Below, piece after piece: positions 24,462 through 33,247 of a stretch of 64,000 nt of DNA. The translations under genes and the position numbers were made by a program. Below the pieces are notes generated by a model. It saw nothing but the letters and a program-made list of their open reading frames with translations, made no database searches and was not told where the DNA came from. Every line of letters starts with the position of its first letter. Positions within the stretch are counted from its first letter, which is position 1. This DNA is from Pseudofrankia coriaricola (GTDB taxonomy: Bacteria; Actinomycetota; Actinomycetes; Frankiales; Frankiaceae), in contig NZ_MBLO01000262.1 in the NCBI RefSeq assembly GCF_001854805.1, positions 55,307-119,306 on the forward strand, written 5' to 3'.

Positions 24462-27400
24462 CTGCTTGCCGCCGTAGCGTGCGCGCGTCGGGTGAGCGCA
24501 ATCTGGCGTGCCAGGCGTCGGCAGGCGGTTTCGTCGGTGCGGTCGACGGGCCTGGCGCGGTTGTGGTGCATGTGCAGGAGCGCGGAAAGGATCTGGTCGG
24601 TGTCGGCCTCGTGCGGCAGGGCGAGTCGATAGCGCGTCAGCGCTTCCTGACGGGCCTGCCACGCCTGGATGACGGCGGCGGGCAATAAGGCGTCGCCTGG
24701 CACGGTCCCTCGGGCTGCCCAGTGGGTGACCTGCTCGAGGATCGTCCGGTCCGCGGACGGCGCGGTCCCGGTAGCGAGGCGTTCCAGTAGCCAGTCGTTC
24801 GCGCGCATGGGCTCGGGGTGGAATCCGTCGGCGATGGCCACCATGCCGATGGCGGCGAGCGCCATCGGATGGACAGCGAGCGGCGTCGGGGCTTGGAGTG
24901 CGAGTGCCACCGCGTGCGAGTCGGCCGCGAACACGGCTTCGGCCGCGTCCATCGCGGCACCGTTGCTGTAGCGGCCGACCTCGGGATAGTAGGTCGCCAG
25001 AGTCAGCCGGGACGCCGCGCCCGCGTCGCAGAGCTGCTGCCCCCACAGACCAACCGCGGATGTCACCGCGGCGTACTCCTCGGTACCGACGGCGCGAATT
25101 CGCAGCCGTAGGTGGTCGGTCTCGCGGACGCTGCGGTAACGGGCGAACCAGTACGGCCGGTCGCCGTCGAACAGGGCGAGCAGCCGGGGCAGGTGCGTGC
25201 GGATGATGTCGTCGAGGCGTTCGGGATGGGTGAAGATCTGCGCGTAGAGCCAGGAGCCTTGCGGTGATGCCGGGCGGTGCGCGGTGTTCGTGTTGGTCAC
25301 GAGTGGCAGGGCGCCGGTGACGAGGTTCGGCGCTGCCGGTACCGCGCGGGCGAACGGCATGACGATCTCGTGGACGTGGCCGCCGATCCATCGCAGGTTC
25401 TCGGCGGCGTCGGTCTCGGTCAGCGTCGCGTGGCCGTGTTTGTCCAGGTGCTCGCGCAGGATCGCCAGATGCGCGTCCACGGTGAGATCCAGGCGCAGCG
25501 ACCGGTGGTCGTCATGAAGCTCCACCGCGTCTGGGCAGCCCCACCGCTGCCGCCACTGGGCGAAGGCCTGCTCCCAATAGTGGGCGTTGGCGTGTAGGGC
25601 GGTGTGGTCGGCGGCGCTGATCCGCCACGTCGCGGGTGCGAGGATCGCGCGCCGGTAGCGCACCCTGGGCGTGTACGGCAGTCGGGCGGCGGCCGGTCCC
25701 CAGTCGAACTCGGTGAAGCGGGCGAGGAAACCACGGGTCAGCGTCGCGAGGAACCGGGCCAGCGGCGGTGCCTGCTTGCGCAGGGCGAGCGCGTGGAATA
25801 CCTGCGGTTCGACGAGCTGGCGTCGCGACATGCTGACCAGGTGCAGCCCATCAGCCACCGCGACAATACCGAGATCATCAATGCGGATCACGGTCGCGTC
25901 GTCGGCCCGGTGCTCACCGACCGGCAATACCTGCGGCAGCCAGCGGGGAACCCGCGCGACGTTCTCCGAATGCGGGAACAGGGGCGGGAACGACAACTGG
26001 ACCGGCAGCGCACCGTCGACGGCCGGGGGAGCGGCGGCGAAAACCGTGTCCAGGCCCGCGCGGCTGACGGCCGCGCCGAACCGGCAGGTCAGCGTGCCGA
26101 ACGCCCACGCGGGGTGGACGCTGAACGTGTAGTCCCCCGCCTCCAGCGCCGGGATGCTCGTGGTGTGCACCTGGGCGCCCAGCTCGACGTGTGGCGGAAT
26201 CCAGCGTGGGTCCACCGGCCGGTCCGCTGTGATCGCGGCGATGAGTTCGTCGGTGAGCACGAGTTCGCGCTGTCCGGCGATGGCCGCCTCCCAGGCCAGG
26301 CGCAGCAGTTCCTCGTCGCGGCGGCTTACCGTGTCCTCGGGCTCGGCCAGCACGCTGCCCGGGAAACCAGCCGGCCAGCCGATACCCGTGTCGGGATGCA
26401 CCGCATCCAGAACGGGGACCAGGGCTCCGGTGCCGTAGCGGTCCCAGAACTCGCGACACCAGTCGTTCCACCCCTGGTCCGGACGTGGCTGGCGGGTGAG
26501 TCGCAGTAAGGCACCGACCGCGCGGGCCATCTCATCAGCGAGGCCGACGGAGACGTCGATGTCGCAGTCGAGATGGAGATCACCGGCCAGCGGGGTCCGA
26601 CCGGCAGGCGACAGGCGACGCATGCGTTCCACTGCCTCATCCCGCAGCCGTACCCGCGCCTCCGGCTCGGCGTCGTCGGCGTTGTGCCTGAGGATCACGC
26701 GGTGGGCGGCATGGAGCTCGCTCAGCATGGTGCCCGCTGCCTCGACGCCGCCGGCGACGGCGCGCTCGACGATCGTGACCACATGCGTCAGTGGGTCGGC
26801 CGTCGTCATGGGCGCACGAAGATTCGTGATCAGAACGCCCTGAGCGACGAGTTCACCGAGCGCTTGGCGGACAGCCACGGCCGGGGCCGTCGGGAATTCC
26901 ATAGCGACCTGGTCAAGCAGAGCGTGAAACGGTAGTGGCTTGGCCGCCAGGCCCCGGACGAGCCGCATAACCGAGGTGTTGCGTACCGTCACCCGTCCTG
27001 GGCCGCGGGGCATCTCGATCCGGTCACCGCGTTCGACCAGCAGGTCACAGACCACGACATCCAGGTGCGCGAGCAGGTCGGGCAGCGCCTCCAACCGGCC
27101 GACGACGTCGTCCAACCAAAGGGTGTCGGCGCGCAGAGCCAGTCGGTGATCGGCACCCCAATGCACCCGCACGTCCTCGCCGACACGGGCCCCGGCGACA
27201 CCGGCGAACAGGCCGAACGGGGTGGGACGCCCCATCGAACGCAACAGGTAGCGGACGACCGCCGACGTCACCCGCCGGACCTGCTTGCTGCCCGCATTCT
27301 CGCCGTCGAGTACGGCCTCGACCCGGGCGGCGAACGAACCGCTCGCATGGCGGATCGCGTCGGCGAACCCGGGCAGGACCCACATGGTGCGCAGCCACGA

Positions 27401-27523
27401 CCGGCACGAGTCCGGGTCGGACAACGTCGGCCAATCATCCAACTGCTGGGACAGCGGAAGGACCGCCGCACGCAGCATCGCTCCACCAGCATGGCGATAC
27501 AGCCGCACATCCGCGTCGATCAT
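24458..27523 (-). CDS. Lantibiotic dehydratase (LanB, full length)
   Basis: The protein of about 1021 aa has the two parts of class I LanB enzymes. The N-terminal glutamylation domain contains VRRVTSAVVRYLLRSMGRPTPFGLF-type sequence (SMGRPTPFGLFAG), and the C-terminal elimination/SpaB-like domain contains SWLYAQIFTHPERLDDII and YWFARYRSVRETDHLRLRIR. It would dehydrate Ser/Thr of the FxLD precursor using glutamyl-tRNA. Full length argues for a true class I lanthipeptide pathway rather than a split thiopeptide type. The ATG at 27523 is chosen since GGAGG lies 4 nt upstream; an in-frame GTG at 27541 would add 6 residues. The precursor gene is 78 bp upstream and lanC overlaps by 4 bp. Confidence 0.93.
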   Translation of the reverse strand: MIDADVRLYRHAGGAMLRAAVLPLSQQLDDWPTLSDPDSCRSWLRTMWVLPGFADAIRHASGSFAARVEAVLDGENAGSKQVRRVTSAVVRYLLRSMGRPTPFGLFAGVAGARVGEDVRVHWGADHRLALRADTLWLDDVVGRLEALPDLLAHLDVVVCDLLVERGDRIEMPRGPGRVTVRNTSVMRLVRGLAAKPLPFHALLDQVAMEFPTAPAVAVRQALGELVAQGVLITNLRAPMTTADPLTHVVTIVERAVAGGVEAAGTMLSELHAAHRVILRHNADDAEPEARVRLRDEAVERMRRLSPAGRTPLAGDLHLDCDIDVSVGLADEMARAVGALLRLTRQPRPDQGWNDWCREFWDRYGTGALVPVLDAVHPDTGIGWPAGFPGSVLAEPEDTVSRRDEELLRLAWEAAIAGQRELVLTDELIAAITADRPVDPRWIPPHVELGAQVHTTSIPALEAGDYTFSVHPAWAFGTLTCRFGAAVSRAGLDTVFAAAPPAVDGALPVQLSFPPLFPHSENVARVPRWLPQVLPVGEHRADDATVIRIDDLGIVAVADGLHLVSMSRRQLVEPQVFHALALRKQAPPLARFLATLTRGFLARFTEFDWGPAAARLPYTPRVRYRRAILAPATWRISAADHTALHANAHYWEQAFAQWRQRWGCPDAVELHDDHRSLRLDLTVDAHLAILREHLDKHGHATLTETDAAENLRWIGGHVHEIVMPFARAVPAAPNLVTGALPLVTNTNTAHRPASPQGSWLYAQIFTHPERLDDIIRTHLPRLLALFDGDRPYWFARYRSVRETDHLRLRIRAVGTEEYAAVTSAVGLWGQQLCDAGAASRLTLATYYPEVGRYSNGAAMDAAEAVFAADSHAVALALQAPTPLAVHPMALAAIGMVAIADGFHPEPMRANDWLLERLATGTAPSADRTILEQVTHWAARGTVPGDALLPAAVIQAWQARQEALTRYRLALPHEADTDQILSALLHMHHNRARPVDRTDETACRRLARQIALTRRAHATAASR

Positions 27524-27601
27524 CACACCTCCGTTGAACACCGCGGCGCCGGCCCGCCGCGCACGGGCAACCGGCGGGCCGACGCCGTAGTCCTCGCCTG
27601 G

Positions 27602-27787
27602 TCAGCTGCTGATGCAGGCCGACCCGCAGGTAGAACCACAGGTGTCACTGGTGTCGCACGCCCGGATCGTGTAACCGGCCGCCGCCTCCACCGTCACCTG
27701 CACATCCAGCTGGAACTCGTCCAGGATGCTTTCTGGCGCCGAATCGGTCCGCTCGAGAACCGCGCCGACGGATCCATGGGGTGTCAT
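27602..27787 (-). CDS. FxLD family lanthipeptide precursor
   Basis: This 61-aa peptide is the substrate of the cluster. The leader holds ILDEFQLDVQVTVEAAA, giving the diagnostic FxLD motif as FQLD. The core GYTIRACDTSDTCGSTC continues to GSACISS and has four Cys and nine Ser/Thr, enough for several (methyl)lanthionine rings, plus two Asp that could be methyltransferase targets. The ATG at 27787 lies 9 nt after GAGG and is preferred; the ATG at 27793 is only 3 nt from it and would add two residues. It is followed at 78 bp by lanB on the same strand. No dedicated exporter or protease gene is present next to the cluster. Confidence 0.9.
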   Translation of the reverse strand: MTPHGSVGAVLERTDSAPESILDEFQLDVQVTVEAAAGYTIRACDTSDTCGSTCGSACISS

Positions 27788-28273
27788 CGTCATTAACCTC
27801 TTCAAGACGGACGGACAGGGCAGCACCCAGAGGGCGTGCCGTTAGGATCCTCCGGCCCCATCCGTGAGTCATTCCCTCCAACCAGAACCTTCGGTTCGCG
27901 CTCCCAGTGACGCTTGACCTGCGAAAACAACATCCGCGGCAGGATTACGCTCGGCGTGCAGCTCAGGATCGGCGCCGAATCGTCCGCGAGCCGGATCGTC
28001 GCGCCCCCATCACGGCGCGCACGACCGCCGACACCTCAGAATCCACGGGAGCATTCGTCAGCCGGCCGCACATGCCAGTGGCACGCGACCCGCACCGCGT
28101 GGGCACGGCACGACGGACCGCCTCGGCGTAGGTACCAGAACCGTCCCTCCCGACGCGCGGCCTGAACGCTGGTCGAGGAACGTAGGCGGGATTGCGCACT
28201 GCCGGCGCCCTTTTGGGGTTCCGGCTACACCGGATCTTGAATGGCCGGCGGTTTCGTAGGAAAGAGCTATCTT
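27788..28273. promoter_or_regulatory. Gene-free region upstream of the lanthipeptide precursor
   Basis: About 490 bp between the precursor start and the stop of the DUF397 gene, both on the minus strand. It should contain the precursor promoter. Short open frames here are not supported by ribosome sites, and I see no clear repeat or hairpin. Confidence 0.45.
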
Positions 28274-28474
28274 CTATCCGTTGTCGAATTCGCCGTCATG
28301 CACGCCAGCGAGGAACGCCTTCCACTCGCCCTGTGTGAACAGGAGGATCGGGCCGTCAGGGCTCTTCGAGTCGCGGACGGCGCGGGTGCCGTCGGGGAGG
28401 GTGGCGACTTCGACGCAGTTGGTCTGGGTGCCGCTGTGGCTGGACTTGTGCCAGGTGGCGTTGGTGAGGTCCAT
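28274..28474 (-). CDS. DUF397 domain protein
   Basis: The 66-aa protein is a complete DUF397 domain: ATWHKSSHSGTQTNCVEVA, then RAVRDSKSPDGPILLFT and EWKAFLAGVHDGEFD. Such small proteins are abundant in actinobacteria and are usually encoded just after an XRE/DUF5753 regulator, with which they form antagonistic or toxin-antitoxin-like pairs (Scr1/Scr2 and BldB-type systems). Here it follows such a regulator after 13 bp, so the pair is one operon. Its specific role in this island is unknown. Confidence 0.92.
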   Translation of the reverse strand: MDLTNATWHKSSHSGTQTNCVEVATLPDGTRAVRDSKSPDGPILLFTQGEWKAFLAGVHDGEFDNG

Positions 28475-28487
28475 GGCGGTCGCGGGT

Positions 28488-29336
28488 TCACCCCTGCTCG
28501 TGGTCGTCGGCCGCTGTGGTCAGGAAGTCCGCGGAGGCGGCTGCGTCGAGTGCCTGCGCCGCCAGGGTATCGGCGGCGCTGAGGAAGGGCTTTACGTCGG
28601 CGGGATCGTCGACGAACAGGCTGGACCTCAGGTGTTCGAGATGGATCAGGGTCGGGGCCTTGTCGAACTGGAGGATGACGTAGGAGCCGTCGATACCGGG
28701 GTGGGCGCCGAGCGCGGACGGCAGGACCTGAACGGTGATGTTCGGCCGGGTGCCCGTCGCGGCGAGGTGGCGTAGCTGGGCGGCCATGACCGCCGGGCCG
28801 CCGATAGGCCGGCGGATGGCGGCCTCGTCGAGCAGGACGTGCAGGTGGGGCGGGTCGGCCCGGGTGAGGACGGCTTGGCGGCCGAGGCGGGTGGCGACGC
28901 GGGCGTCGATCTCGTGGGCGGGGACGTCGCCGCCGGTCATGACGGCGCGGGCGTAGTCCGGGGTCTGGAGCAGGCCGGGGATGAGAAGCATCGCGACGTC
29001 GGTGATGCGGCTGGCCTGGGCTTCGAAGCCGATGAGGGCGGTGAGCTGGTTGGGGATGCCGGCGGGTCCGGTCTCCCACCAGCCGGGCCGGTCGATCTCG
29101 CGGGCGAGGGCGAGTAGGCGGTCGCGGTCGTCGCCGGTGACCTGGTAGACGACGAGCAGGGTGGCGACGTCCTCGGGGCTGATCGAGCGCAGCCCGTTCT
29201 CCAGGCGACTCAGGGTGGATGGCGACCAGGCGAGCCGGTCGGCGACGGCGCGGGCGGACAGGCCGGTGGTCGCGCGTAGGTCGCGGAGCTCGGCGCCGAG
29301 GCCGCGGGCGCGGGCGGACGGGGGTCGCCGTGGCAT
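28488..29336 (-). CDS. XRE-family regulator with DUF5753 (Scr1-like)
   Basis: The 282-aa protein has an N-terminal HTH (LGAELRDLRATTGLSARAVA, LAWSPSTLSRLENGLRSI) and a C-terminal DUF5753 domain (TDVAMLLIPGLLQTPDYARA, HLHVLLDEAAIRRPIGGPAV, ITVQVLPSALGAHPGIDGSY, LFVDDPADV). This is the standard layout of the DUF397-partner regulators. The ATG at 29336 has AAGGAG 7 nt upstream; the longer frame upstream is not supported. A pair of palindromes at 29416-29447, 80-110 bp upstream in the divergent promoter region, is a plausible autoregulatory operator. Confidence 0.92.
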   Translation of the reverse strand: MPRRPPSARARGLGAELRDLRATTGLSARAVADRLAWSPSTLSRLENGLRSISPEDVATLLVVYQVTGDDRDRLLALAREIDRPGWWETGPAGIPNQLTALIGFEAQASRITDVAMLLIPGLLQTPDYARAVMTGGDVPAHEIDARVATRLGRQAVLTRADPPHLHVLLDEAAIRRPIGGPAVMAAQLRHLAATGTRPNITVQVLPSALGAHPGIDGSYVILQFDKAPTLIHLEHLRSSLFVDDPADVKPFLSAADTLAAQALDAAASADFLTTAADDHEQG

Positions 29337-29415
29337 GGCCCGTCTCCTTTCCCGCCGGTGGTGACGGCACCGGAGGCTACCGAAGTGTGGCCGGCGCCGG
29401 GTCTCCACCTTGCTC

Positions 29416-29447
29416 AACGTTGCAGCAACGTTCATAGTTGCAGCAAC
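29416..29447. promoter_or_regulatory. Paired palindromic operator in divergent promoter
   Basis: The 11-bp palindrome GTTGCAGCAAC occurs at 29419-29429 and 29437-29447, centred 18 bp apart. The first copy is extended to the 17-bp palindrome AACGTTGCAGCAACGTT at 29416-29432. It lies between the divergent XRE regulator and the gene at 29480, where such a regulator would bind as paired dimers. Confidence 0.7.
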
Positions 29448-29479
29448 GCTGCCCGGTCTGCCCGGTAGGAGGCGATCTG

Positions 29480-29983
29480 ATGCAGGTGATGATCGATGTC
29501 GATGGCGGGCCCGGTGGGCCGACCACGGTGGACCTGGAACCGTTCCCGTTGCCGGCGAGGCCGGGGGTGATGTGTGACCGGCCGCCGCGGGTAGGCCCCG
29601 TGTTCGTACCGTCGCATCCGTTCCCGGCGGAGTCGGCGGCTCGGGCCCTGGCCGAGATGGGCGGCGAGCGGGTGCTCGTGGCGTGTCCGCCGCTGGTCTC
29701 GCCCGGGTTGACGAGGCTGGCGCTGGCAGTGGGCCGGCTGCTCGCCGACGCGTGGGAGGCGGGCTGGCCGGGCCCGGTGCCAGCGCCGGTCGTAGTTTGC
29801 CCGGTTCGGCCGCGGTGCGCGTGGCAGACCGGCGAGATCGTGCTGCCGCACCTGGTGTCGGTGGTGACGCCGCAGGCGGCGCAGCTACGAGTCGTGTGGG
29901 AGCTGAAGAACCGGCCACGGGCCGAATGCTGGCTGTCCAGCGTCGTTCCGGCTGATGCGCTGCCGGCGGCGGTGGCCGCGTGA
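29480..29983 (+). CDS. Hypothetical protein, 167 aa
   Basis: I do not recognise this protein. It is a proline-rich soluble protein with a middle segment PFPAESAARALAEMGGERVLV and a C-terminal segment TPQAAQLRVVWELKNRPRAE. It contains three Cys (VMCDRPP, VACPPL, CPVRPRCAW). AGGAGG 7 nt before the ATG at 29480 sets the start. It is the first of three tightly packed plus-strand genes, overlapping the next by 4 bp (GTGA), and is divergent from the XRE/DUF5753 regulator across the paired operator, so it may be under its control. Confidence 0.65.
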   Translation: MQVMIDVDGGPGGPTTVDLEPFPLPARPGVMCDRPPRVGPVFVPSHPFPAESAARALAEMGGERVLVACPPLVSPGLTRLALAVGRLLADAWEAGWPGPVPAPVVVCPVRPRCAWQTGEIVLPHLVSVVTPQAAQLRVVWELKNRPRAECWLSSVVPADALPAAVAA

Positions 29984-30570
29984 CGAGAGACCCGGCCCGC
30001 CTGGCCTTCCGCGATCCGACTCCTGCCGGGCCTGAGGCCCAGATGCATCCTGATGCCAGCGCGGCTGGTGGCCGGGGCGAGGAGGACTGGGCGGCGGTCG
30101 CCGAAGCGCTCAACGCGCGGCTGGCGGTCTGCCGGATGAGTCAGCATCGGCTGGCCGAGGTGGCCGGGATTTCTGTGGCGACGATTCGCCGGCTCCAGCG
30201 CGGTGCTGGTGGTCGTCGGGCCCGTGACGACACCTTGGCCGTGCTGTCCGGGGCGCCGGGATGGCCCGGCGACCACCTGATCCGGGTCCTGCTCGGCGAA
30301 CAGCCTCCCGACGCCACCGGTACACGGCCGCGCGTGGTCGGCGCCAGGAAGCGGCGACCGCGCCAGGTTGGAGACCGCGGCGAGGGCGGCTTCGTGGAAG
30401 GCAACGTGGGCAGTGCCGGGGCTGGGCCGCGGCTGGCTGGCTGTGACGACGACCGGCCGGCGCTGGCCTGCGTTGCCGAAGACCTCGGCGTGGTCGTCGA
30501 GCTGCTCGCCGGCGTGCTCGACCAGCTGGCCGATCTTGCAGCGGCCGGCGTGGATACGGACCTGCGGTGA
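29980..30570 (+). CDS. Small HTH (XRE-like) DNA-binding protein
   Basis: The 196-aa protein has a probable HTH at about residues 36-75: AVAEALNARLAVCRMSQHRL then AEVAGISVATIRRLQRG, with SxHRLAEVAGISVATI as the turn and recognition helix. The rest is low-complexity until a C-terminal helix (AEDLGVVVELLAGVLDQLAD) that could mediate dimerisation. The GTG start overlaps the previous stop (GTGA). It is likely a regulator co-expressed with the gene upstream. Confidence 0.65.
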   Translation: MTRDPARLAFRDPTPAGPEAQMHPDASAAGGRGEEDWAAVAEALNARLAVCRMSQHRLAEVAGISVATIRRLQRGAGGRRARDDTLAVLSGAPGWPGDHLIRVLLGEQPPDATGTRPRVVGARKRRPRQVGDRGEGGFVEGNVGSAGAGPRLAGCDDDRPALACVAEDLGVVVELLAGVLDQLADLAAAGVDTDLR

Positions 30571-30581
30571 GGGAGAGCGCG

Positions 30582-30839
30582 ATGTCCGACGTCGGGAACG
30601 AGGGATGCGTGTACGGGGTGGTGAGCTTCGCCGACCCTGACCACACCCGGGCGCTGGCCGTGTATCTGCCGTTCGAGTCGCCGACCGCTGCCCGCGCCTA
30701 CGCCCGTCACCACGGCCTGGCGCACAGCCTGGTCAGCCCGTTGGCCTTCGACACCACCGCTGACAGAACCGACGGCAACGCCGCGCAGGACGACGCGGCC
30801 GCGGCCGGTGCTGGGCCAGTGGCGACGCGCGCCGGCTGA
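30582..30839 (+). CDS. Small hypothetical protein, 85 aa
   Basis: I do not recognise this 85-aa protein. Its central part (GVVSFADPDHTRALAVYLPF, then ARAYARHHGLAHSLVSPLAF) reads as a plausible small alpha/beta fold and the last 25 residues are Ala/Asp-rich. The ATG at 30582 has GGGAGAG 4 nt upstream; a GTG at 30567 overlapping the previous stop is the alternative. It ends the three-gene plus-strand set. Confidence 0.55.
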   Translation: MSDVGNEGCVYGVVSFADPDHTRALAVYLPFESPTAARAYARHHGLAHSLVSPLAFDTTADRTDGNAAQDDAAAAGAGPVATRAG

Positions 30840-31257
30840 CGCACTGTCCTGGGTCGATGGCTCACCGCTTGCCGGCCGGCGCGATGGTGACGTGCGTGGG
30901 TCTCGACCCACGGTGTCTCCCGGGATGTCCTGCGCGATGCGCGCGTTCGCGCCAGCGCATCGGAGTGTCGTTGGCGGTGTCTCTTGCGGTGTCGTTCGCG
31001 GTGACAGTGGGCGGCAGTGCCAAAGCCTTCGGGTGTCCGTGCCGCCCAGGTCGGGTTCGCGGGTGCCACCCTGGGGCGAGCGGGAGACGACAGCCGCGGC
31101 CCGATCCCGGCCCGCTCCGCCGACCCAGGCCACGGCCGGCAACAGACGTCAACAGCCGACCAGCGCGCAGGGCGCGAACGGCGCGGACACGCGCCACGCA
31201 GGCGGCGCGAACGGCGCGAGCGCGACGGCATGCGCGCCGATCCGCGCCGCGCCGGCC

Positions 31258-31289
31258 ACGCTGGATGGCGCGATCGCGCCATCCAGCGT
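31258..31289. repeat. 32-bp perfect palindrome
   Basis: Positions 31258-31289 read identically on both strands, with no spacer, centred on GCGCGATCGCGC. It lies in gene-free, CG-dinucleotide-rich sequence (31180-31350). A spacer-free palindrome of this length is very unlikely by chance and could be a dimer binding site, a partition or origin element, or a cruciform. Confidence 0.8.
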
Positions 31290-31449
31290 CGCGCGCCGGT
31301 CGCATCAGATGGCGAAGATGCGCGCGGCGCGCCAGCCGGACTAGGTGACGGCGCGACGTCGTTCACCGCCGCTGCCCGGGCTGTCAACGCAGACGTGGGA
31401 CCCGCGGGGCGGTGGCCAGGTGGTCTCCGGGAAGCGTGTCGGCCCGGCC

Positions 31450-32330
31450 GGTGATGGTGCGCATGATTGCCGAGCGGCAGCGTGACGTCGAGACGCTCAA
31501 CGCCAACGCCTGTGCCCTGCCCCGATACTGATGCTGAGGCCGGCGGGCCGCTCGACCGACTTGCCGACCGGCTCGCCCGCACCCGGACCGAACGCCTCGC
31601 CACTGACCCCGACCCCGACGCCGACGCCGTCCACCAGCTCCGCCTACGCACAGCCCCGCCGAACTCGACGCTCGGCGCCTCGCCACCGCCCCGGCACATC
31701 GGCCCATCGCCGCGAGCGCGAACCGCGCCGGCGCGACCGCACCGGACCGCGAACCGGACGCACCGCGCCACGCGCCATCAGTGCCCGTCGACGCGCCGCC
31801 CGCGCCGCTGCTCGCGCCGTCGTTCGCATCACCCACCAGGACGGCCGCGCCAGACGGGACACGGTTCGCGCTGACCCGCGCCGGTCTCCCACCCCAGGTG
31901 GCGCTGCGGCGCGCCAAAGTCGCCGCCGAAACCGCGCTCCGCCCCGCCGCGCTCACAGCCCCATCAGCTGCACTGCTGACCCGCGCCGGCCCGCGACCCA
32001 CGACTGGACCCCAGCAAACCGGCTGGGAGGACGCGGTCGCAGCGTTGACGATCTACCGCGCCCGCCACCTCGCCCACGACCCGGCGCCGCCAGCTCCGTC
32101 GACCAGATCCACACCGTCCTTACCCGCCAGCTCACACCGACGCCTGAGCGGGCGCTGCGGTCCTCGCGCGCTGCGTTGCCGACCTGTGCATCCAGGTCGG
32201 ACTCGACTCGGCGATCTACGACCTCCCCACACCACGCACCGCCCAGGACAAATGGAACCAGACCACATGCCTTCTCAGTACCCCAAAGGCCAGCTGCACA
32301 TCGCGCGCTAAGCCCTCTCCCACGACGCCA
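31450..32330 (+). pseudogene. Decayed coding region, possibly from a mobility gene
   Basis: Protein-like segments occur on the plus strand in different frames: VRMIAERQRDVETLNANAC near 31460-31515, GWEDAVAALTIYRARH near 32022-32070, and VADLCIQVGLDSAIYDLPTP near 32175-32235. They are separated by frameshifts and Arg/Pro-rich junk. The segment types (helical Arg/Glu-rich, AxxLxxYRxRH) are reminiscent of C-terminal parts of large actinobacterial relaxases, but similarity is weak. The whole stretch 30840-32750 has no intact gene on either strand. Confidence 0.35.
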
Positions 32331-32555
32331 GGACGCCGTTCGACGGCTGTTTCTGCAGCCACCCATCCATGATTATTTTCGGTTTGGTGATTGTCGTGAA
32401 GTTTTATTGCGAGGTACCTACCGTCAACCTTGAACCGGCTTGCGGCAGACCTGCCCGCACCGTCTCCGGCGCCGGCCCGTACCGAAGGCCGGTGCACTTC
32501 CCAGGCAGGAGCAACTACAACCCCCCGGGGTCACCGCGACCCTCCGTGCACCTAT

Positions 32556-32582
32556 GGGGGTGGCGGCTACGCCGCCACCCCC
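32556..32582 (-). terminator. Hairpin downstream of the immunity gene
   Basis: A perfect 12-bp stem (GGGGGTGGCGGC and complement) with a 3-nt loop lies 170 bp after the stop of the minus-strand immunity gene. There is no T tract. It probably ends the rhs-immunity transcript. Confidence 0.6.
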
Positions 32583-32751
32583 GAGGACGCCCATGCCGCC
32601 ACGTGCCGCAGCGTGCGCAAAATTCGTGCTCGATTCACGATTGTTCGCGCAGCTTCCGCGCCGCTAAGATTCCAGTCGTCGGTCCGTTCCTCGTGGCCTC
32701 CAGAGACGCCGCACCTTCTGGCACTGCATCATTTGGCCAGGGCGTCCGAAT

Positions 32752-33234
32752 TTAGTCGTAGGCGTCACCGAGATCGACGAAGTCTGGATCAAGCCAGTAC
32801 CAGCGTCCGCCACTCGACTCAAGCAGTCTCTCAAGCAGCTCCGTAAAGCTGGACGCTATGATCGGGCACGAGCCAACTAGGCCGTGGACCTCGTGGAAAC
32901 TATCATAGCATCGACCGTTGCGCCTTGCGGACAAATCTATGCTCAGGTACTCACGATCAGGTGTCACTCCGATGGTGTACCAGGACGACGATATGTCGCC
33001 TGGGTAGTCTTCACCCAAGATAGCGATGTTCGCCGACCGCAGATCATTTGGCCCAACGATAGAGAGGGCGTAGTCGTGATTCGCGTAGAGATCGACACCC
33101 CCACAGATTTCGTAGAAGGCGGCGAGGTCCTCGGGGATTCTCAGGTCAGCCGGCGGGGTAGCCGGGCCAGCGGGAGGGTATACGCGGCAGCCGACAGCCC
33201 GAGAGGCTCTTCCAACCAATGGGGCTATGGCCAC
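32752..33234 (-). CDS. SUKH-like (SMI1/KNR4) immunity protein
   Basis: The 160-aa protein has the SUKH-type start LRIPEDLAAFYEICGGVDLY, followed by GPNDLRSANI and a C-terminal SFTELLERLLESSGG. SUKH proteins are common immunity proteins for polymorphic toxins. It lies 13 bp downstream of the RHS toxin stop on the same strand, the usual place for a cognate immunity gene, and would neutralise the toxin tail. The GTG at 33234 has GGGAG 6 nt upstream. The gene has visibly lower GC (roughly 50-55 percent) than its neighbours, as does the toxin tail, indicating the toxin-immunity pair came in together. Confidence 0.8.
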   Translation of the reverse strand: MAIAPLVGRASRAVGCRVYPPAGPATPPADLRIPEDLAAFYEICGGVDLYANHDYALSIVGPNDLRSANIAILGEDYPGDISSSWYTIGVTPDREYLSIDLSARRNGRCYDSFHEVHGLVGSCPIIASSFTELLERLLESSGGRWYWLDPDFVDLGDAYD

Positions 33235-33247
33235 ATTGTTCTCCCTA

